DNA of 64,000 nt from Paenibacillus sp. HGH0039. Its GTDB lineage: Bacteria; Bacillota; Bacilli; Paenibacillales; NBRC-103111. Below the pieces are notes generated by a model that was not told the origin of the DNA, searched no databases, and was given only the letters and a program-made list of their open reading frames with translations. Made by a program: the position numbers and the translations under genes. Positions 1-7,591 of this stretch are shown piece by piece (the stretch's first letter is position 1; every line of letters begins with the position of its first letter). The stretch spans positions 1,156,999-1,220,998 of the forward strand of contig NZ_KE150413.1 of NCBI RefSeq assembly GCF_000411255.1, read 5' to 3'.

Positions 1-31
1 CGTTTAGCTGCCTAGATGGAGGAGAACCTTT

Positions 32-868
32 ATGATTCAAAGAAAAATCATTCACGTGCTTTCCCATAATGTAGTCATGACGAAGCTTTCGACCGGCAAA
101 AATTCAATTGCGTTCGGCAAAGGAATCGGATTCAAAAAAGAACCAGGCATGATTATACAGGACGCCGATATTTCGCAGGAATTTCTGCTGCACACTTCGG
201 AAGTGCTGGAGCACTACGAGCACATTCTTCATGCCGTTGACGTCAAAATTATCGGGATTACGGAAGAAGTGATCGCATACGCGCAGGGGCATTTGGAAGG
301 GGAATTTTCCGAAACGATCCACGCCGCGCTGGTCGATCACATCAACTTTGCCGTGGAACGCTGCAAGCGGGGGGTTCATATCCTTAATCCGTTCGCTTAC
401 GAAATCAAGCACTTGTACGAGGAAGAGTACCGGATAGCCAGCAAGGCGATCGATTTTCTGAATCAGCATCTGGATGTGAGGCTGCCGGACGATGAAATCG
501 CTTTTCTCGCGATGCATTTCCATACCGCCCGGACCAAGGTGGAAAAAGGAACGGCGCTTGCGGTGGTCAGACTGGTCGCCCAGGTAATCGAGAGAGCCAA
601 GGAACTCGGTCTGGATTTTGACAATTCGTTCTCGACCGTCCGTTTTATTTCTCATTTAAAAGCGCTTATCGACCGGATCATGGAACAAAAAACGATACGG
701 AATCCCCTGCTGGGTAAAATCTGCGAGGAATATCCCCTGGCGTTTCAAAAAGCGGTCCTTTTGGCGGAACTGCTCAAGGCGAATCTCCAAAAACCGATTC
801 CGATGGATGAGATCGGCTTTCTGGCTCTTCACCTCGAACGGCAGATGCAGCGCTCCGGGATGGACTAA
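32..868 (+). CDS. PRD-domain transcription antiterminator (BglG/GlcT type)
   Basis: RNA-binding antiterminator of the BglG/SacY family, which stops early termination of sugar-PTS transcripts when its PRD domains are suitably phosphorylated. Residues 1-55 resemble the CAT RNA-binding domain (GKGIGFKK at 30-37). Two PRD domains follow, with the expected phosphorylatable histidines at about H103 and H162/H164 (PRD1) and H208 and H267 (PRD2). The 278-residue length is normal for the family. The SD GGAGGAG lies 11 bases before the ATG. The GKGIGF wording looks closer to GlcT than to LicT, but no PTS gene is visible because the window starts 31 bases upstream, so the regulated sugar is unknown. Confidence 0.88.
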   Translation: MIQRKIIHVLSHNVVMTKLSTGKNSIAFGKGIGFKKEPGMIIQDADISQEFLLHTSEVLEHYEHILHAVDVKIIGITEEVIAYAQGHLEGEFSETIHAALVDHINFAVERCKRGVHILNPFAYEIKHLYEEEYRIASKAIDFLNQHLDVRLPDDEIAFLAMHFHTARTKVEKGTALAVVRLVAQVIERAKELGLDFDNSFSTVRFISHLKALIDRIMEQKTIRNPLLGKICEEYPLAFQKAVLLAELLKANLQKPIPMDEIGFLALHLERQMQRSGMD

Positions 869-978
869 ACCGCTTCTCTGCTGCCGTAGGGAAAGTGGCG
901 GGCTCCGGTCGGAAGCGGCACCCCGCATTTTCTCGACGGCAGCAATCGTGATAAGATCGGAATGAGGAGGGATGAATC

Positions 979-1974
979 ATGACAGATTCCACATTCCGTG
1001 CCTTGCAGGTTGATAAGACCGGGCAGGGCGTTTCACTGGGTATACGCGAAATGACGGTGGAGGAGCTCCCTGAAGGCGAGCTGCTGGTGAAGGTTGCCTA
1101 CTCCGGCGTCAACTTCAAGGACGGTCTTGCCTCCACGCCGGAGAGCAAGACCGTCCGTTCTTATCCGATGGTGCTCGGCATCGACTTGTCCGGCACCGTC
1201 GTCTCATCGGCCGATCCGCGCTATAAGGAAGGGGACGAAATCCTCGTCACCGGCTACGCGCTCGGGACCGGGCATTTCGGCGGCTACAGCGAGCTGGCCC
1301 GGGTGCCGGCGGACTGGGCGGTGCCCGTACCGGTCGGCCTGACGCCGAAGGACGTCATGGCGCTCGGCACCGCGGGCTTCACGGCCGCTCTCTCCATCCA
1401 GCGGCTGGAAGACAACGGCCTGCGCCCGGGCCAGGGTCCCGTGCTTGTCACGGGAGCTACCGGCGGCGTGGGCAGCACCGCCGTCTCCATGCTGGCGGGT
1501 CTCGGCTACGAGGTAGCCGCCAGCACGGGCAAAAGCTCCGAGCACGCATACCTGCGCGGGCTCGGAGCAAGCGAGGTGCTGCCGCGCGAAGCGCTTGCGG
1601 CAGAAGACGGCAAGCCTCTCCGCCGCGAGCAGTGGAGCGCGGCGGTAGATCCTGTGGGCGGCGCGTCGCTTCCGTACGTGCTCGGCACGGTACGGTACGG
1701 CGGCTCCGTCGCCCTCAGCGGGCTCACCGGCGGCGGGGCGTTTCCCGCCACCGTGTACCCGTTCATCCTGCGCGGCGTGAACCTTCTGGGCATAGACTCC
1801 GTCTACTGCCCGGCCGATTTGCGCAGGAAGCTGTGGGAGCGGCTTGCCGGCGACCTCAAGCCGCGCAGCCTGGGGGACATGATCCAGCGGGAAATCACGC
1901 TGGAGGAAGTGCCTGCGGCGCTGCAGGACATCCTGGCGGGCCGCATGCGCGGACGCGTCGTGGTGCGCCTGTAG
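979..1974 (+). CDS. YhdH/YhfP-type quinone oxidoreductase (AcuI-like acrylyl-CoA reductase)
   Basis: Medium-chain dehydrogenase/reductase of the zinc-free YhdH/AcuI group; family members reduce acrylyl-CoA or quinone-like substrates with NADPH. A GroES-like half with NFKDGLAS near residues 45-52 is followed by a Rossmann half with the nucleotide-binding motif VLVTGATGGVGS near 154-165. No structural zinc cysteine cluster is visible. Length 331 aa is typical. The start is supported by GAGGAGGG seven bases upstream. It appears monocistronic, with a strong hairpin terminator about 90 bases after the stop. The true substrate cannot be told from sequence. Confidence 0.85.
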   Translation: MTDSTFRALQVDKTGQGVSLGIREMTVEELPEGELLVKVAYSGVNFKDGLASTPESKTVRSYPMVLGIDLSGTVVSSADPRYKEGDEILVTGYALGTGHFGGYSELARVPADWAVPVPVGLTPKDVMALGTAGFTAALSIQRLEDNGLRPGQGPVLVTGATGGVGSTAVSMLAGLGYEVAASTGKSSEHAYLRGLGASEVLPREALAAEDGKPLRREQWSAAVDPVGGASLPYVLGTVRYGGSVALSGLTGGGAFPATVYPFILRGVNLLGIDSVYCPADLRRKLWERLAGDLKPRSLGDMIQREITLEEVPAALQDILAGRMRGRVVVRL

Positions 1975-2061
1975 CGCACACGGGCCGATGCGGCGATGCT
2001 CGCCGCGTATCATCTGCAGGGGTGCGCACCTAAACGCTCCGCCAAACAGCGGACGCCCGTT

Positions 2062-2104
2062 AAAAAGCAGTCAGATGCGGATTCCCGCGGCTGACTGCTT
2101 TTTT
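2062..2104 (+). terminator. Rho-independent terminator after the oxidoreductase
   Basis: A perfect 13-bp stem (AAAAAGCAGTCAG at 2062-2074 pairing with 2091-2103) closes a 16-base loop and ends in a T-run. It serves the + strand gene ending at 1974. The left arm starts with A5, so it could also stop - strand transcription leaving the regulator that ends at 2240. Confidence 0.85.
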
Positions 2105-2239
2105 GTCTATTTATCTTCCTTGCACGGCGGGGCTGCTCCCGTACATCGCCGTTAGAGGCTCCATGCCACAAGCACATATTTCCCCTGGGATAAAATGCAC
2201 CACCCGGCGCTGCCGCTCTCCCGAGCTCAGCGTCTTTTT

Positions 2240-4147
2240 TTACGGCCGTTCGTCCGCGGAATCCCGGAGACCGCTCTCGTTAACGGTTCTATCTCCCTCG
2301 TCGGCTCTCTCCCTTAAGAAAAGATGACGGTAATCGACCCATCCCTGGCGCTCTACGCGAACGCCTCCGATCGAGGAGTGAACGGCGACCCGGAACGTTT
2401 TTTTTAATAAAAAAAGCAGAGCCGTTTCCGCGTGGAGCATGTCCTCGATCTTCAGCAGCTCCGCAGCCTGCCGTTCAAGGGAGGCCTCCCGCTGGATTTG
2501 TCCCACCGCGTTTTGTATGCGGCTTTGGAGGGCGGAGCTCATATGCCTGTGGATATAGTTGGTCGTCTGAAGGAGATAGCCGAGAAAACCTAGCGGAGAA
2601 GATGAGACAGGCATGAACATGCACATGTCTGCCTGATGGACATAGTCCCGGTCTGTAAAAGCGGCGATAGGCATCGTTTCGACTTTCACGCTCAGGCCGG
2701 CTTCCGTAAGTTTTCCGGCTATCCAGCGGGCATCTTCACCGTGCTGGGCGTATGCAAGGAGCAGCAGCGTCTCACCCGCGTATCCCGATGTCCGGATCAG
2801 CTCGTCCACGGACGAAGACGCGTTGTCACGCGCATATCCGGCGTTCAAATCCGGATCTTCCGGAAGCCGTGAACCTTGCCTCAACTGAAAATCCCGCATA
2901 ATGCCGGACGAAGGACCGACCCGGTTATCTCCGAGCTCCCGCGCCATGGCTTGCCGGTCGATAAGCCGGTCGATAGCCTGGCGGAGGAGCCGGCTGCGGC
3001 ACGGACCGCGTCTGGCGTTGAATGTGAGCACAGTGCTTCCGTCGAATACATGCTCTTCTTTGGCAAGGAAACCTTGATGTTTATACTCTTCCGCAGGCAT
3101 CGGGACATCCCCGTGGGAGACGATGAGCTTATCATTCCCTTTCGGACGATAGGCGGCAAGCTGTTCCGGTAAAATCCACATCTCGATCACATCCAGATGA
3201 GGCCGTACGCCGTAATAGCCGTCAAAGGCATGAAGCCGACAAATATATTTGTCATAAAACTCCATCCGGAAAGGTCCTGTACCTATAGGGGAGCGCCCGA
3301 AAAGGGAGGGACTGTCCCTGACGATATCTTCCGGCACGATAGAAGCCGCCGGAAACGTCAGGAAGAAAGGCAGCAGATGATTGGGCCGTTTGAGCCCGAT
3401 CCGAAGCATGTAAGGGGTTATCGGAGTGAGAGACACCACATCCTGGATGAACCAGGACCAGCTGGAGCCGCTGGCGGGATCGGCAAGCCGTTCCAGCGAG
3501 TATTTCACATCCCCCGCATCCATTTCCCGGCCGTGATGGAAGCACACTTTTTTGCGCAGATAAAAGGTCCACTCGGTGCCGTCCGCACTGCATTCCCAAT
3601 AATGGGCAAGCTGGGGGAGCAGATTTCCCGTTGCGGGATCGAGTTCGAGCAGCGTCGAGAACACATGGCTGATAAGTTGGCAGTCCGTGGCAAAAATGGC
3701 ATGGGCGGGATCGAGCGAAACGGGGTGCCGGAACAAGGGCAGACGCAGAGTATCCAGGACGGCTCCCTCGGAGGAGGCGGTAGTAAAGCCGAAATATCCG
3801 GACATCCAGTCCAGAAAACTGTCCTTAAGGGCATAGTGGCGCCCGTAGGTGTGGATCAATTCGACGGCGGCTTTGAAGTCGCCTTTGCGAGTCAGGTCCA
3901 TCGCGGTCCGGGAGATGAGCTCCGGAGCCGGGATCACGAAAGTAAGCAGCGAAGAACGGCCGCGTCCGCAGCCCGGCTGCCAGCGGATCCAGTCCAGCTG
4001 GGTCATTTTCTTAAGCAGCAGCTTCACATTCCGTACGGTGCAGAACCAGTGGCCGGCCAGCAGGTCCAAGGTGATCGGAATCGGCTCGCCTTCGCGCGCA
4101 TGCGGCTGGCTGACGCGCAGCTGCAGATAATAATCATAAAGCTGCAT
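2240..4147 (-). CDS. SgrR-like regulator: DNA-binding domain fused to solute-binding protein domain
   Basis: About 635 aa. The N-terminal ~110 residues resemble the winged-helix SgrR_N domain (LLAGHWFCTVRNVKLLLKKM). The rest resembles an SBP_bac_5 oligopeptide/solute-binding fold (KVCFHHGREMDAGDVKYSLERL and RSPIGTGPFR style motifs) without a signal peptide. This fused architecture is typical of cytoplasmic ligand-sensing regulators that usually control an adjacent transporter. The open frame reaches 4321, but the start MQLYDYY at 4147 has AAGGAG nine bases upstream, so I prefer it. Divergent from the 55-aa ORF at 4277. No transporter gene is adjacent, so the target is unclear. Confidence 0.82.
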   Translation of the reverse strand: MQLYDYYLQLRVSQPHAREGEPIPITLDLLAGHWFCTVRNVKLLLKKMTQLDWIRWQPGCGRGRSSLLTFVIPAPELISRTAMDLTRKGDFKAAVELIHTYGRHYALKDSFLDWMSGYFGFTTASSEGAVLDTLRLPLFRHPVSLDPAHAIFATDCQLISHVFSTLLELDPATGNLLPQLAHYWECSADGTEWTFYLRKKVCFHHGREMDAGDVKYSLERLADPASGSSWSWFIQDVVSLTPITPYMLRIGLKRPNHLLPFFLTFPAASIVPEDIVRDSPSLFGRSPIGTGPFRMEFYDKYICRLHAFDGYYGVRPHLDVIEMWILPEQLAAYRPKGNDKLIVSHGDVPMPAEEYKHQGFLAKEEHVFDGSTVLTFNARRGPCRSRLLRQAIDRLIDRQAMARELGDNRVGPSSGIMRDFQLRQGSRLPEDPDLNAGYARDNASSSVDELIRTSGYAGETLLLLAYAQHGEDARWIAGKLTEAGLSVKVETMPIAAFTDRDYVHQADMCMFMPVSSSPLGFLGYLLQTTNYIHRHMSSALQSRIQNAVGQIQREASLERQAAELLKIEDMLHAETALLFLLKKTFRVAVHSSIGGVRVERQGWVDYRHLFLRERADEGDRTVNESGLRDSADERP

Positions 4148-4276
4148 AAAGTCCGGTCTCCTTGTAGTTGTAAAAAAGGGGAAAATATTAAAGGTAATTA
4201 TACTCTTTTTGTTCCTCTTATTCCATCTATAATCAAAGGTAGCCGGCCGCTTCACACAAAGAAAGGGGTTTGACGC

Positions 4277-4444
4277 ATGTATCCGCAACCATATTATCTG
4301 GAAAAAGAAATGGAACAGCACAACCGGGACCTGGATCGCAGACTCCGGGACTATACCAAATTCGGACGTTTTCTCTGCTCGAAGCTTATGAGCAGCAAGG
4401 ACGGAACGAAGAACGCCAGTACAACCGCTAAATCCGCCGTATAA
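4277..4444 (+). CDS. Small hypothetical protein (55 aa)
   Basis: Short ORF beginning MYPQPYYLEKEME and ending TTAKSAV, charged and without membrane segment. GAAAGGGG lies eight bases before the ATG. It starts 129 bases from the divergent SgrR-like regulator, so the two probably share a regulatory region. Tyr/Pro at the N-terminus followed by an E/R-rich stretch; no family recognised. Coding status rests only on SD, position and codon usage. Confidence 0.5.
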   Translation: MYPQPYYLEKEMEQHNRDLDRRLRDYTKFGRFLCSKLMSSKDGTKNASTTAKSAV

Positions 4445-4567
4445 AACGTACTCATAAAGCTCCTGAGCCTGTCATAGGATGAAGTACAGGGCGGCATGTC
4501 CTTCAAGCTGCTTCGGGCAGAGGCTCGAGGGCGGGATGCCGTCACTTCAGGGGGAGCGTGAACAGCC

Positions 4568-4843
4568 GTGAAAGGATTCAAAAACGTGATTTTTATGAGC
4601 CTCGCGCTTGGTATGCTGCTGTACTCCGTACCGCAGCTTGATATTGGGGGAGGCTTTACTCTGCCGACGGTGTTCGGTGCGATTTGGATCTGTTTCGCCC
4701 TGCTTATCATCGCGGCTCATCTGCACGAGCTTCTCGGTGTCGATGAGGAGACCCGGCAGGAGATCGTCCGCGTCAAGCGGATGAAGCGCTGGCGCATGGA
4801 GCAGCGGCTGCAGGGGAAGAAATTGCTGGGCCTGCGCAAGTAA
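4568..4843 (+). CDS. Small membrane protein, unknown function (91 aa)
   Basis: GTG start with GGGGGAG about 11 bases upstream. Two predicted membrane helices (residues ~5-24 and ~33-52) separated by a Gly-rich turn (IGGGF), then a strongly basic cytoplasmic tail (RQEIVRVKRMKRWRMEQRLQGKK). The basic tail suggests both termini are cytoplasmic. It may follow the 55-aa ORF in one transcript. A terminator at 4938-4992 ends the unit. No family recognised. Confidence 0.65.
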   Translation: MKGFKNVIFMSLALGMLLYSVPQLDIGGGFTLPTVFGAIWICFALLIIAAHLHELLGVDEETRQEIVRVKRMKRWRMEQRLQGKKLLGLRK

Positions 4844-4937
4844 AGTATCCGGCGGGCCCAGCGACGGGGTACCGCGAATACCGCAGACACCGCAGACAAC
4901 GTAGGTCCCGTGGACACGCGGAGATAACACAGGCAGC

Positions 4938-4992
4938 GAAGAAAAACCAGACGGACGGCGCTTTCCGCGCTTTTCGTTTGGTTTTTCTTCGT
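4938..4992 (+). terminator. Rho-independent terminator upstream of ytoI
   Basis: Long inverted repeat: 4938-4953 (GAAGAAAAACCAGACG) pairs with 4975-4990 with a single mismatch. The U-rich 3' arm and flanking bases make it a likely terminator for the membrane protein transcript. It also isolates the following TTG-start gene. Confidence 0.8.
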
Positions 4993-5043
4993 CTATAATA
5001 AACTTAACAGACTAATACAGCGAATCGGACGGGGGTAGTACAG

Positions 5044-6381
5044 TTGGATGAAACGGGAACAGAATCGTTAACGAAGCACGAACAGATTCTTCGCCATATC
5101 GAGAGCCTGAAGATCGGAAGCAAGATCAGCGTCCGCAAAATTGCGGACCAGCTCGAAGTGAGCGAAGGCACCGCTTACCGCGCCATCAAAGAAGCGGAAA
5201 ATCAGGGCCTCGTTTCCACGAAGGAAAGGGTCGGCACGGTCAGGGTCGGCAAGCGGGAACGCCGCAATATCGATAAGCTGACCTTCGAGGAAGTCGTGAA
5301 CATCGTGGACGGCGAAGTGCTCGGCGGCATGAACGGCCTAGAGAAGACGCTGCACAAATTCGTGATCGGGGCTATGGAACTCGATGCGATGATGCGGTAT
5401 GTGGAGGCGGGCTCGCTCCTTATCGTGGGCAACCGGGAGGAAGTGCACAGGCTGGCTCTGGAGCAGGGTTCCGGCGTACTGATCACGGGCGGCTTTCACA
5501 CCAGCCCCGAGATGACGAAGCTGGCGGATAAGCTGGAGCTTCCCATCATATCGAGCAGCTACGATTCCTTCACCGTGGCTTCGATGATTAACCGGGCCAT
5601 TTACGACAGGCTGATCAAGAAAAAAATTCTTCTCGTCGAGGATATTTTGACGACGAATCCCCATGTTTTCGCTTTGAAAGCGAACAGCTCGGTCAAGGAA
5701 TGGCGCGCGCTGGTCGAAGAGACGGGGCACAGCCGCTTTCCCGTCACGGACGAGTGGAACCGCGTTATCGGACTTGTGGCCCCAAAAGATATGCTGGGCG
5801 CCGATGCCGGCCAGACCGTCGACCGCCTGATGACGCGGAATCCTCTGACGGTCAGCCCGCAGACCTCCGTCGCTTCCGCCGCCCATATGATGGTGTGGGA
5901 AGGGATCGAGCTGCTACCGGTCGTGGACGGCAACCGCAAAATGCTCGGCGTGATCAACCGCAACGACGTGCTCAAGGCGATGCAGTATATCCAGAAGCAG
6001 CCGCAGAACGGGGAAACGTTCGAGGATCTCATCTGGGGAAGGTTCGAGGAATTCCGGGACGAACAAGGGAACGTGGTGTTCCGCGGAACGATAACGCCCC
6101 AGATGACGAATCACCTGGGGACGGTATCGGAAGGGGTCCTGACCACTCTCATGACGGAAGCGGCGTACCGCGTCGTGCAGACCGTCAAGAAGGGGGACCT
6201 CGTGATGGATAACATGTCGACGTACTTTATCAAACCGGTGCAGATCGAAAGCGAGATCCAGATCCGGCCCAACATTCTGGAAGTGAGCCGTAAATTCGGC
6301 AAAATCGATGTGCAGATCTACCATGCGGGCACTTTGGTGTGCCGGGCGATGCTGACGGCCCAGTTTATCGACGGCGTCTGA
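5044..6381 (+). CDS. ytoI: YtoI-like protein: HTH, DRTGG, CBS pair and hotdog domains
   Basis: 445 aa with the domain order of B. subtilis YtoI: an N-terminal winged-helix segment (RKIADQLEVSEGTAYRAI, ~26-43), a DRTGG-like domain (~100-190), two CBS repeats (~195-315; ligand-binding adenosyl modules) and a C-terminal hotdog domain (~335-440). Suggests a regulator sensing a nucleotide or acyl ligand; the ligand is unknown. The start is TTG at 5044 behind a G-rich SD (GGGGG, eight bases upstream); the ATG at 5048 is in another frame. Its stop abuts the convergent ytpI stop with no gap, matching the ytoI-ytpI neighbourhood of Bacillus. Confidence 0.9.
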   Translation: MDETGTESLTKHEQILRHIESLKIGSKISVRKIADQLEVSEGTAYRAIKEAENQGLVSTKERVGTVRVGKRERRNIDKLTFEEVVNIVDGEVLGGMNGLEKTLHKFVIGAMELDAMMRYVEAGSLLIVGNREEVHRLALEQGSGVLITGGFHTSPEMTKLADKLELPIISSSYDSFTVASMINRAIYDRLIKKKILLVEDILTTNPHVFALKANSSVKEWRALVEETGHSRFPVTDEWNRVIGLVAPKDMLGADAGQTVDRLMTRNPLTVSPQTSVASAAHMMVWEGIELLPVVDGNRKMLGVINRNDVLKAMQYIQKQPQNGETFEDLIWGRFEEFRDEQGNVVFRGTITPQMTNHLGTVSEGVLTTLMTEAAYRVVQTVKKGDLVMDNMSTYFIKPVQIESEIQIRPNILEVSRKFGKIDVQIYHAGTLVCRAMLTAQFIDGV

Positions 6382-6678
6382 TCAGCGGGACATGCGGGAG
6401 AAGTACGAATAATTGCGGATTCCCGCAAACAGGTTAAACAGTCCGAGCAGCAGGCAGATCGTCCCGAATATTCGACGCACCGGCGTGTCCGAGAGGAAGA
6501 AAAGCTGCGTCACGGCAATAAGAATAAGCATCAGCCCCATACTGATATTCATCAGCGCGGCGTTGGTGCCTCTTTGCTTTGGATCGGTTTTCCGGCGGGA
6601 GCGGAAGCTGAAGACGACCGAGAAGAGCAGGGTAATAAAAATAAGCGTAGACAGTACGATTTGAACCGTTTCTAACAT
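6382..6678 (-). CDS. ytpI: YtpI-like small membrane protein
   Basis: 98 aa from the start MLETVQIVLSTL; the frame opens further upstream, but the G-rich SD (GGGGGG) fits this ATG. Three hydrophobic helices (about 4-22, 42-62, 67-86) separated by a basic loop (SRRKTDPKQRG). Corresponds in size, topology and position to YtpI of B. subtilis, an uncharacterised membrane protein. Convergent with ytoI, the stops being directly adjacent. Confidence 0.75.
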   Translation of the reverse strand: MLETVQIVLSTLIFITLLFSVVFSFRSRRKTDPKQRGTNAALMNISMGLMLILIAVTQLFFLSDTPVRRIFGTICLLLGLFNLFAGIRNYSYFSRMSR

Positions 6679-6845
6679 GTACGGAAAGCCCCCTACAGAT
6701 TGTTTTGCCTTAACTGTACCGATTTTTCTTGGAAAAAGCAACGAAGCCGGGGCCTCCAAGGGCAACCGGCTGTCATGAGTAAAGAAGGGATTCAATTCTT
6801 TCTGTCGAATACATGTCCTGATTATTAAAGAAGACACAACACGGG

Positions 6846-6989
6846 TTAGTTGCTTATCTCTAATTTCTGCTGCAGTTTCTCCCAGGAGGATTCCAGCTGC
6901 AGCCGTGGTACTTCCACAGTTTCGAACTTTTCGATCAGCGTATCTTTGAGAAGATCTTCAAAAAAGTTATCGAATTGGTACTGGGTCAT
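6846..6989 (-). CDS. Small acidic hypothetical protein beside the com-like locus (47 aa)
   Basis: Short ORF on the - strand, absent from long-ORF calls, starting MTQYQFDNFFEDLL and ending KLEISN. TTAGGAGTG precedes the ATG at good spacing. The peptide looks helical and amphipathic, with a single Trp eleven residues from the end and no signal peptide. It sits downstream of the candidate ComX gene on the same strand but is separated from it by a strong terminator, so it needs its own promoter. It occupies a position reminiscent of degQ (46 aa) beside Bacillus comQ, but I see no sequence similarity. Function unknown. Confidence 0.6.
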   Translation of the reverse strand: MTQYQFDNFFEDLLKDTLIEKFETVEVPRLQLESSWEKLQQKLEISN

Positions 6990-7342
6990 AAATAACACTC
7001 CTAAGTTCTGGTCTATGGATAAAAATGTATACTTTTATATTATCTTTAAAACCTTACAGATTCAGCGCAATTTTGTTTCGCAAGGATGCAAAATAATTTT
7101 CACTGATGCGCAAGAAAGAAGGATAATAATGGAAAAAAACGCGTTCTGCTTTAAAGACGTACCCGGGATTGCATGTCTTAAAGTCGTATCCGGTAGTGCA
7201 AGCATCCCTGTTTCCTTGAACAAGTACGCAATCCGGCTTGCGCACATATGCAGTCTAGTGCATACGAACCATAAAAAAAGATTGCCTATCAGCTCACTGC
7301 TGATAGGCAATCTTTTTGTTTTTTGCTATGATGTGGATAGGT
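6990..7342. other. Intergenic region between the 47-aa gene and the ComX-like gene
   Basis: 353 bases, noticeably AT-rich in its first 100 bases. It holds the terminator at 7275-7317 and an imperfect 22-bp direct repeat at 7152-7173 and 7179-7200. A + strand ORF from 7131 has an acceptable SD (AAGGAT) but runs through the terminator stem, so I do not call it. Nothing else recognised. Confidence 0.6.
7275..7317 (-). terminator. Strong terminator of the ComX-like gene
   Basis: Perfect 18-bp stem (7275-7292 with 7300-7317), seven-base loop, flanked by A/T runs on both sides, so it can work in either direction. It lies 25 bases after the stop of the 55-aa precursor gene and makes that gene a single-gene transcript. 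Confidence 0.92.
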
Positions 7343-7510
7343 TTACCACATAATATATCTTACTTCTGGTTTTTCGCTTGCCAAAGCTTTCTGCAAGGAA
7401 TTCACTTCAATCTTTGTTAAAGATTCGGAGGATGCGGATGCGGATTTGGAACCAACTGCTTCTTTAACAGCTTGTTTCAGTTCGCGGGACCATAGTACTG
7501 CCGTTTGCAT
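7343..7510 (-). CDS. Candidate ComX-like pheromone precursor (55 aa, C-terminal Trp)
   Basis: A 55-codon ORF on the - strand, starting MQTAVLWSRELKQAV and ending KPEVRYIMW. GAGGTG lies eight bases before the ATG and an 18-bp-stem terminator follows the stop. ComX precursors are about 55 aa, lack a signal peptide, and carry near the C-terminus a Trp that ComQ prenylates; here Trp is the last residue, preceded by Tyr-Ile-Met. The divergent operon encodes ComP-, ComA- and ComQ-like proteins, the full set needed to mature and sense such a peptide. Differences: Bacillus comX lies between comQ and comP on the same strand, and its Trp is usually a few residues from the end. No homology to a specific ComX can be asserted from sequence alone. 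Confidence 0.68.
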   Translation of the reverse strand: MQTAVLWSRELKQAVKEAVGSKSASASSESLTKIEVNSLQKALASEKPEVRYIMW

Positions 7511-7528
7511 GACAGACACCTCGCTTTG

Positions 7529-7557
7529 TTCAGAATATATAACTTATTACCTATACT
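7529..7557 (+). promoter_or_regulatory. Probable promoter of the comP-like operon, overlapping the comX-like promoter
   Basis: TTCAGA (7529-7534), 17-base spacer, TATACT (7552-7557) reads as a vegetative promoter 35 bases before the kinase ATG. On the other strand TATATA at 7541-7536 could be the -10 of the ComX-like gene, though its -35 is poor. Only 81 bases separate the divergent start codons, so the two promoters must overlap or interfere. Confidence 0.5.
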
Positions 7558-7591
7558 ACAATAAAAACTGGAAATAGAAAAGGTGATTTTA

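Noticed and set aside
7232-7250. ComA-box-like sequence TTGCGC-N4-ATGCAG
   Set aside because: The second half does not match the CCGCAA half site well enough to call.
6850-7353. 167-aa + strand ORF across the com-like intergenic region, and the 74-aa version starting near 7131 with an AAGGAT SD
   Set aside because: It runs through the 18-bp terminator stem and antisense to the better-supported 47-aa gene; no family resemblance.
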